A stretch of DNA of 8,664 nucleotides from contig CAKQDQ010000105.1 in NCBI GenBank assembly GCA_934229335.1, forward strand, positions 1-8,664. The letters run 5' to 3'. The notes beneath the pieces are model-generated. The model was given only the letters and a program-made list of their open reading frames with translations, was not told the DNA's origin and made no database searches. Shown here in pieces: positions 5,024 through 8,664 of this stretch. A program made the position numbers and the translations under genes. This DNA is from an uncultured Prevotella sp. GTDB taxonomy: Bacteria; Bacteroidota; Bacteroidia; Bacteroidales; Bacteroidaceae. The number at the start of each line of letters is the position of its first letter. Position 1 is the first letter of the stretch.

Positions 5024-5884
5024 TCAGAGGTCTATATGTTGCACGTTAATGTCCTCATGCAGGAACATTGCCGCGCACTCCTTAAAGCGTTCTGGCGACT
5101 CCGTGGTGTAGTACTTCACCGTAGCTCCCTTGCTACAACGTTGACTCATGTCTGGATGTCTGCCCAGATAATCCTCTAATGCCGCAGCTACATATTCTCC
5201 TTGCGGCACTATTCTGATACCTTTTGGGGTCACCTTACGTATGGCGTTCATCAACAGCGGATAGTGAGTACACCCCAAAATGATTGTGTCTATAAGTGGA
5301 TCCTTCGCCAAAAGCTGCGTTATGCGTTTACGCACAAAGAACTCTGCTCCCTCGCTTTCTGCTTCTCCAGCTTCCACTATCGCCGCCCACAGTGGGCAAG
5401 CCTGTCCCGTTACCACGATGTCGGGGTAGAACTTGGCTATCTCAAGTGTATAACTCTCTGAGCGTACAGTACCTTCTGTGGCTACTATTCCGACATGGCG
5501 CGATTGCGTTAGGCTACCTATCACCTCTACGGTAGGGCGTATCACTCCAAGGACTCTATTGCCTCCCCACTCCGTTGTAGCGTCGTCAGTGATGCCGAAG
5601 TGCTCCTTATTATATATAGGGAGGTCATTCTGCTGTATTGTTCGCAGTGCCTTTGCCGAAGCGGTGTTACAGCCTAATATTACGAGGTGGCAGCCCATGT
5701 CGAACAAACGCAACACAGCCTGTCGCGTGAAGTCATATACCACATCGAAAGAACGTGAGCCGTATGGCGCGCGTGCATTATCGCCAAGGTATATAAAGTC
5801 ATGTTCAGGCAGACGCTTGTGCAGTTGTTGCAGTATGGTCAGTCCGCCATAGCCAGAGTCAAAGACACCGATTGGAGAGGTCAT
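5024..5884 (-). CDS. murI: Glutamate racemase
   Basis: MurI interconverts L- and D-glutamate in the cytosol, supplying D-Glu for the peptidoglycan stem peptide. It has 286 residues, near the upper end of the family range. The N-terminal IGVFDSGYGGLTIL (D9, S10) and YLGDNARAPYG at 32-42 are typical. The two catalytic cysteines are in LGCNTASAKAL (C72) and LGCTHYPLL (C205), with H207 in the expected place. An insertion of about 25 residues after the first cysteine motif (about 86-112, NDLPIYNKEHFG...) precedes VLGVIRPTVEVIG. I chose the ATG at 5884-5882 because the DSG motif then sits nine residues in. An upstream in-frame ATG at 5947 would add 21 residues with no family match, inside the preceding gene. 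The chosen start overlaps the preceding stop as ATGA, indicating translational coupling. Confidence 0.97.
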   Translation of the reverse strand: MTSPIGVFDSGYGGLTILQQLHKRLPEHDFIYLGDNARAPYGSRSFDVVYDFTRQAVLRLFDMGCHLVILGCNTASAKALRTIQQNDLPIYNKEHFGITDDATTEWGGNRVLGVIRPTVEVIGSLTQSRHVGIVATEGTVRSESYTLEIAKFYPDIVVTGQACPLWAAIVEAGEAESEGAEFFVRKRITQLLAKDPLIDTIILGCTHYPLLMNAIRKVTPKGIRIVPQGEYVAAALEDYLGRHPDMSQRCSKGATVKYYTTESPERFKECAAMFLHEDINVQHIDL

Positions 5885-6387
5885 TTTGTCAACTCTAAGA
5901 GTGTTGCCGTTACGTCTTCTGACATAGCAGGGGCTATATATGGGCACGCCTCGCTGTCAGTGTTCACTATTATGATATAGCCCCCTTGCTCACCAGCTTT
6001 CTTGATGGCAGCGTTCACCTTATCATAAAGTGGAGCCATAGCCTCTTTCTCTGCCTGTGCCATGAGGCGTTCAGACTCTTTCTTAAACTGTTCGTTGCGC
6101 TCAAGTAGTGCCTGCAGGTCTGCCTGACGTTTCTGTCGAATAGACTCTGCAAGTGAAGCCTGCTGGTCAAGGAACAGTTCGTACTTCTCGTTAAATTCCT
6201 TCTGAGCACCATTCAGCTCGTCAGCGTACTGCTGGCGTAGCTTGTCCATATTAGCAACAGTAACGCTATATGCTGGCATTGACTGCAACACCGCCTTATA
6301 ACTAAAATAACCCACCTTAACGTCTTGTGCCATCGCAGTGAAGGCTGTAACGAGAAAGAGGGTTAACGTTAGGATTGTTTTCTTCAT
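5881..6387 (-). CDS. Skp/OmpH-family periplasmic chaperone (third copy, murI-proximal)
   Basis: A 168-residue protein with signal peptide MKKTILTLTLFLVTAFTAMA and a likely cut before Q21. The mature start DVKVGYFSYKAVLQSMPAY matches the Skp/OmpH strand plus family motif ending in P. Residues about 45-130 form a long charged coiled-coil hairpin (the tentacle), closed by the C-terminal strand GGYIIIVNTDSEACPYIAPA at about 135-154. Skp-like trimers hold unfolded outer-membrane proteins in the periplasm. It has one cysteine (C148) in the mature part. The ATG at 6387-6385 is preferred over an in-frame ATG at 6447, which would put 20 residues encoded by an inverted repeat ahead of the signal peptide. 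It overlaps murI by 4 nt. Confidence 0.92.
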   Translation of the reverse strand: MKKTILTLTLFLVTAFTAMAQDVKVGYFSYKAVLQSMPAYSVTVANMDKLRQQYADELNGAQKEFNEKYELFLDQQASLAESIRQKRQADLQALLERNEQFKKESERLMAQAEKEAMAPLYDKVNAAIKKAGEQGGYIIIVNTDSEACPYIAPAMSEDVTATLLELTK

Positions 6388-6404
6388 AATTAAGTTGTTT
6401 AGTG

Positions 6405-6493
6405 GTTTAGTGATTGGGTTGTTTGGTTGTTTGAAGCATTCAGCCATGGGCTTTTATCCATCAACTAACAACCAAACAACAAAATCACTAAAC
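6405..6493. repeat. 27-bp inverted repeat between two chaperone genes
   Basis: Arms 6405-6431 and 6467-6493 are complementary at 25 of 27 positions (mismatches opposite 6481-6482), with a 35-nt loop. Part of the arm is repeated again at 6394-6403 (GTTGTTTAGT). The arms consist of TTTAGTG and TTGTTTGG units. In the mRNA this hairpin fills nearly the whole gap between the second and third chaperone genes and ends shortly before the next start. It may stabilise or stop the upstream transcript, or be a dispersed REP-like repeat. It lacks a U-tract on the minus strand. Confidence 0.75.
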
Positions 6494-6500
6494 AACGAAT

Positions 6501-7001
6501 TTACTTCAACTTGTTTATCTCTGCCTTAACTTCAGATGTTACATCCTTAGAACTTGGACCTACATAGAGTGCTGCACCATTCTCAAAGATGTATGTATAC
6601 TGTCCTGCCTTACCAACGTTCTGAATAGCAGTCATTATCTTCTGCTGTATAGGCTGCATCTTCTCCTGCTGCTGCTTCTGGAAGCTCTGCTGGTTCTGCT
6701 GATAAGTCTGCTGTATCTTTGTAGCCATATCCTGTAGAGCCTTCTCCTGTTCCTGCTGTGCAGTAGCACTCATAGTAGCCTTATTCTTATCATATTCCTC
6801 AGCCTTACGTTGCAGTTCTTCCTGCATCGCCTTGATATCATTGTCGTACTGCTGTGCGATAGCCTGCAGCTCACCGTTCACCTTAGTCAGCTCTGGAAGG
6901 CTCTGCATTATGTTCTGTGTATCAACATGACCAAACTTCTGTGCGTTTGCGTTAAGTGCCATAGCAAATACCGCAACGAGCGCGATAATAGTCTTTTTCA
7001 T
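6501..7001 (-). CDS. Skp/OmpH-family periplasmic chaperone (second copy, Gln-rich)
   Basis: A 166-residue protein with signal peptide MKKTIIALVAVFAMALNANA and a cut before Q21. The mature chain starts KFGHVDTQNIMQSLPEL, the family's first strand and P motif. Residues about 43-125 are a coiled-coil with very high glutamine content: 17 of the 42 residues at 80-121 are Gln. The C-terminal strands include YTYIFENGAALYVG at about 135-148. Same role as its neighbours: periplasmic binding of unfolded outer-membrane proteins. It is followed at 113 nt by the third copy, with an inverted repeat between, and preceded at 84 nt by the first copy. The ATG follows an A-rich tract, as is usual in this phylum. 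Confidence 0.93.
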   Translation of the reverse strand: MKKTIIALVAVFAMALNANAQKFGHVDTQNIMQSLPELTKVNGELQAIAQQYDNDIKAMQEELQRKAEEYDKNKATMSATAQQEQEKALQDMATKIQQTYQQNQQSFQKQQQEKMQPIQQKIMTAIQNVGKAGQYTYIFENGAALYVGPSSKDVTSEVKAEINKLK

Positions 7002-7048
7002 TTTTGTTTTTTTCTATTGTTTATGTTATTAATTATTTCTTTTTACAG

Positions 7049-7073
7049 GCGTTCGACGTTGAAACGTCGACGC
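7049..7073 (-). other. GC-rich hairpin between first and second chaperone genes
   Basis: TCGACGTT (7053-7060) pairs with AACGTCGA (7063-7070) across a 2-nt loop, extended by GCG/CGC (7049-7051/7071-7073) with one bulged base at 7052. On the minus-strand mRNA no U-run follows, so it is not a standard terminator. It may be an RNA-processing or stability element that sets different levels for the two chaperones. Confidence 0.5.
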
Positions 7074-7085
7074 ACAAGTATGATG

Positions 7086-7592
7086 TTAGTATCCGAGCTT
7101 CTGTAGTACTTCGTTAGAAATATCGATACGAGGTGAAGCGAAGATTATGCCATTGTCAGACGCTCTATCTAACACCAGCTGATATCCACGCAATTCCGAG
7201 ACCTCCTTTACGGCATTGTAAATCTCTTCCTGTATTGGTGACATAAGGCTCTCACGCTTTTTGAAGAGTTCCCCTTCTGGTCCGAAATACTTTTTCTTCA
7301 GGTCAGCGGCTTCTTTCTCTTTCTGCATTATAGCCTCCTGCTTCTTCTGCTTCTGCTCTTGTGACAGGAAAACCACCTCATTCTGATAGTTCTTATACAT
7401 GGTAGAGGCTTCGGTGTTAAGTGCTTCCACCTCCGCCTGCCAACGTTTAGATACCTGCGACAACTGTTCGTTGGCACGTTCATAAGCTGGTATATTCTTC
7501 AGTATGTACTCCATGTCAATAAGTGCATACTTCTGTGCATTTGCAACAATAGCCACACACGCTACAACGAGCGTAAGGAATATCTTTTTCAT
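7086..7592 (-). CDS. Skp/OmpH-family periplasmic chaperone (first copy, bamA-proximal)
   Basis: A 168-residue protein with signal peptide MKKIFLTLVVACVAIVANA and a cut before Q20. The mature chain starts KYALIDMEYILKNIPAYERA, a textbook Skp/OmpH start. A charged coiled-coil runs from about 42 to 130 and contains a KKKYFGPEGELFKKRE turn (100-114) where the hairpin arms would reverse. The C-terminal strand is RGYQLVLDRASDNGIIFASP at 135-154. I chose the ATG at 7592-7590. An in-frame ATG at 7634 would add 14 polar residues ahead of the signal peptide. It follows the bamA stop by 106 nt with no clear promoter in the gap, so it is probably co-transcribed with bamA. Confidence 0.94.
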   Translation of the reverse strand: MKKIFLTLVVACVAIVANAQKYALIDMEYILKNIPAYERANEQLSQVSKRWQAEVEALNTEASTMYKNYQNEVVFLSQEQKQKKQEAIMQKEKEAADLKKKYFGPEGELFKKRESLMSPIQEEIYNAVKEVSELRGYQLVLDRASDNGIIFASPRIDISNEVLQKLGY

Positions 7593-7698
7593 AACACTTA
7601 CTTTATTGTTACGGTGACAATCTGTGATGCTCACCTTATATATTACCTTATTATTATGCGATACCGCAATTTATTATCAGCTTCTTCGCTGCAACACA

Positions 7699-8664
7699 TT
7701 AGAACTCCTGACCGAGTATGAAGTGGAAATGGCTGCCACCCTTTGTTCCATACACCTTATCGAAGCCGTAAGCCCAGTCAAGTCCCATCAGTCCTACCAT
7801 TGGCAAGTAGATACGTACACCCAGGCCAGCAGAACGTTTCATATCAAATGGATTGAAGTCCTTAGTGTCATTCCACGCGTTACCAGCCTCTGCGAAGCCA
7901 AGACCATATATTGTTGTGTTGCCCAACATGAACGGATAACGCAGCTCAAGCGAGAATCTGTCGTAGGCATAACCAGAAGATCCGTAAGGCGTCAGAGAGC
8001 CATTCTCGTAACCTCTCAGTCCGATGGTCTCCTCAGCGTAGCTGCTTGAGTAACCCGACATACCGTCACCACCCATATAGAATGTCTCAAACGGTGACTT
8101 GTTGTACTTGTTGTATGAACCGAGCAATCCCATCTCAACTCTTGTCATCAGCACGAAACACTTGTTAGAGTTAGTCAACGCGGTATACATCTTTGACTTA
8201 AACTTCCACTTGTGATACTCTATCCAGCGATACTTCTCCTGCTGTTCTGACGCAAATGTTGCCGACTGCGAATTGGTAGCGAGATGTTCATAGTCCTTAT
8301 TGTTAAACACTGACCATGGTGGAGTAGCCGTTACAGAGAACTCGAATGAAGAACCGCTACGAGGGAACATAGGATTGTCCGTAGAACTTCTTGCCAAGGT
8401 CAAGCCAAGGTTAAGGTTATTACAGTTACCATTGCTTACGAGGAAGTAGTTCCAGTTCTTCAATATGTAACGAGTGTAAGAGAGTGTAGCGGTGAGTGTG
8501 AAGTAATCGTCAGGCCAACGTAGGCGTTTACCCCAACCGATAGAACCTCCCAACAGCTGTACATACTTGTCAGGGTCGTAATAGTTCTCATAGTTTGAAT
8601 AGTTATATGATGAACCATATCCGCCATAGTAATAGCTGTAGTTATTGTACCAACTTGAGTTGTA
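7699..8664 (-). CDS. bamA: Outer membrane protein assembly factor BamA, C-terminal barrel (5' end outside window)
   Basis: BamA is the outer-membrane beta-barrel core of the BAM complex. The 321 residues here are only the barrel half; the POTRA repeats lie beyond the right edge. Supporting motifs are NPMFPRSGSSFEFSVTATPP, SPFETFYMGGDGMSGYS, the loop-6 motif LRGYENGSLTPYG (equivalent to VRGF), LRYPFMLGNTTIYGLGFAEAGNAW, AGLGVRIYLPMVGLMGLDWAYGF and the terminal HFHFILGQEF, a beta-signal ending in Phe. The frame is open through position 8664, so any start at the TTG at 8553 is false. The first 34 residues contain 13 tyrosines and are probably a surface loop. The stop at 7701-7699 is followed by the chaperone genes that feed BamA with substrates. 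Confidence 0.97.
   Translation of the reverse strand, partial: YNSSWYNNYSYYYGGYGSSYNYSNYENYYDPDKYVQLLGGSIGWGKRLRWPDDYFTLTATLSYTRYILKNWNYFLVSNGNCNNLNLGLTLARSSTDNPMFPRSGSSFEFSVTATPPWSVFNNKDYEHLATNSQSATFASEQQEKYRWIEYHKWKFKSKMYTALTNSNKCFVLMTRVEMGLLGSYNKYNKSPFETFYMGGDGMSGYSSSYAEETIGLRGYENGSLTPYGSSGYAYDRFSLELRYPFMLGNTTIYGLGFAEAGNAWNDTKDFNPFDMKRSAGLGVRIYLPMVGLMGLDWAYGFDKVYGTKGGSHFHFILGQEF

Noticed and set aside
5885..5947. Extended murI start giving 21 extra N-terminal residues
   Set aside because: The extension has no family match and lies within the upstream chaperone gene; the ATG at 5884 puts the DSG motif in its normal place.
6388..6447. Extended start of the third chaperone
   Set aside because: It would put 20 residues translated from an inverted repeat ahead of a perfect MKKTI signal peptide.
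7593..7634. Extended start of the first chaperone
   Set aside because: The added residues are polar and precede a normal signal peptide.
8551..8553. TTG as a BamA start
   Set aside because: The same frame is open to the window edge and the sequence is mid-barrel; the true start is outside the window.

Overview
The window looks like a chromosomal segment from a Bacteroidota bacterium, most likely Bacteroidales and probably Prevotellaceae. The evidence is the Bacteroidota vegetative promoter pattern (TTG, about 20 bp, TAnnTTTG) upstream of rplC and of the LysR gene, signal peptides ending in A-x-A-Q, A-rich translation starts, and the bamA / three skp(ompH)-like / murI gene order. Every well-supported gene is on the minus strand, so the genes are transcribed from right to left.

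Region by region, in coordinate order: (1) 1-535 is the 5' part of rplC (ribosomal protein L3), cut by the window edge. It has its own promoter (708-738) and a leader of about 165 nt, and no rpsJ lies upstream. (2) 739-2170 is a gene-poor, AT-rich stretch. It holds several hairpins; a 314-bp MITE-like element (1248-1561) with 26-bp terminal inverted repeats and TTA direct repeats on both sides; a small secreted-protein gene broken by an 8-bp tandem duplication (1558-1916), with a promoter motif just upstream; and a run of ten C residues. (3) 2171-4791 is a compact four-gene unit ending at a strong terminator (2171-2207): a LysR-family regulator, a 70-residue one-helix membrane protein, and the two halves of a split ThrE/YjjP-YjjB amino- or organic-acid exporter. 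The unit starts at a near-consensus promoter at 4761-4791. (4) 4915-8664 is an envelope-biogenesis cluster: the C-terminal part of BamA, three Skp/OmpH-like periplasmic chaperones and glutamate racemase (murI), ending at an intrinsic terminator (4915-4952).

In the envelope cluster the Skp-like chaperones would carry unfolded outer-membrane proteins to BamA, while MurI makes D-glutamate for peptidoglycan. The last chaperone and murI overlap by four bases and are probably translationally coupled. In the exporter cluster the regulator is co-directional with its likely targets and 41 nt from them.

The most unusual material is in 1245-1947. A non-autonomous mobile element sits at the extreme 3' end of a small secreted-protein gene and supplies its stop codon, and an 8-bp tandem duplication separates the gene's signal peptide from its mature part. 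Deleting one repeat copy on paper restores a single 116-codon frame with a plausible signal peptide.
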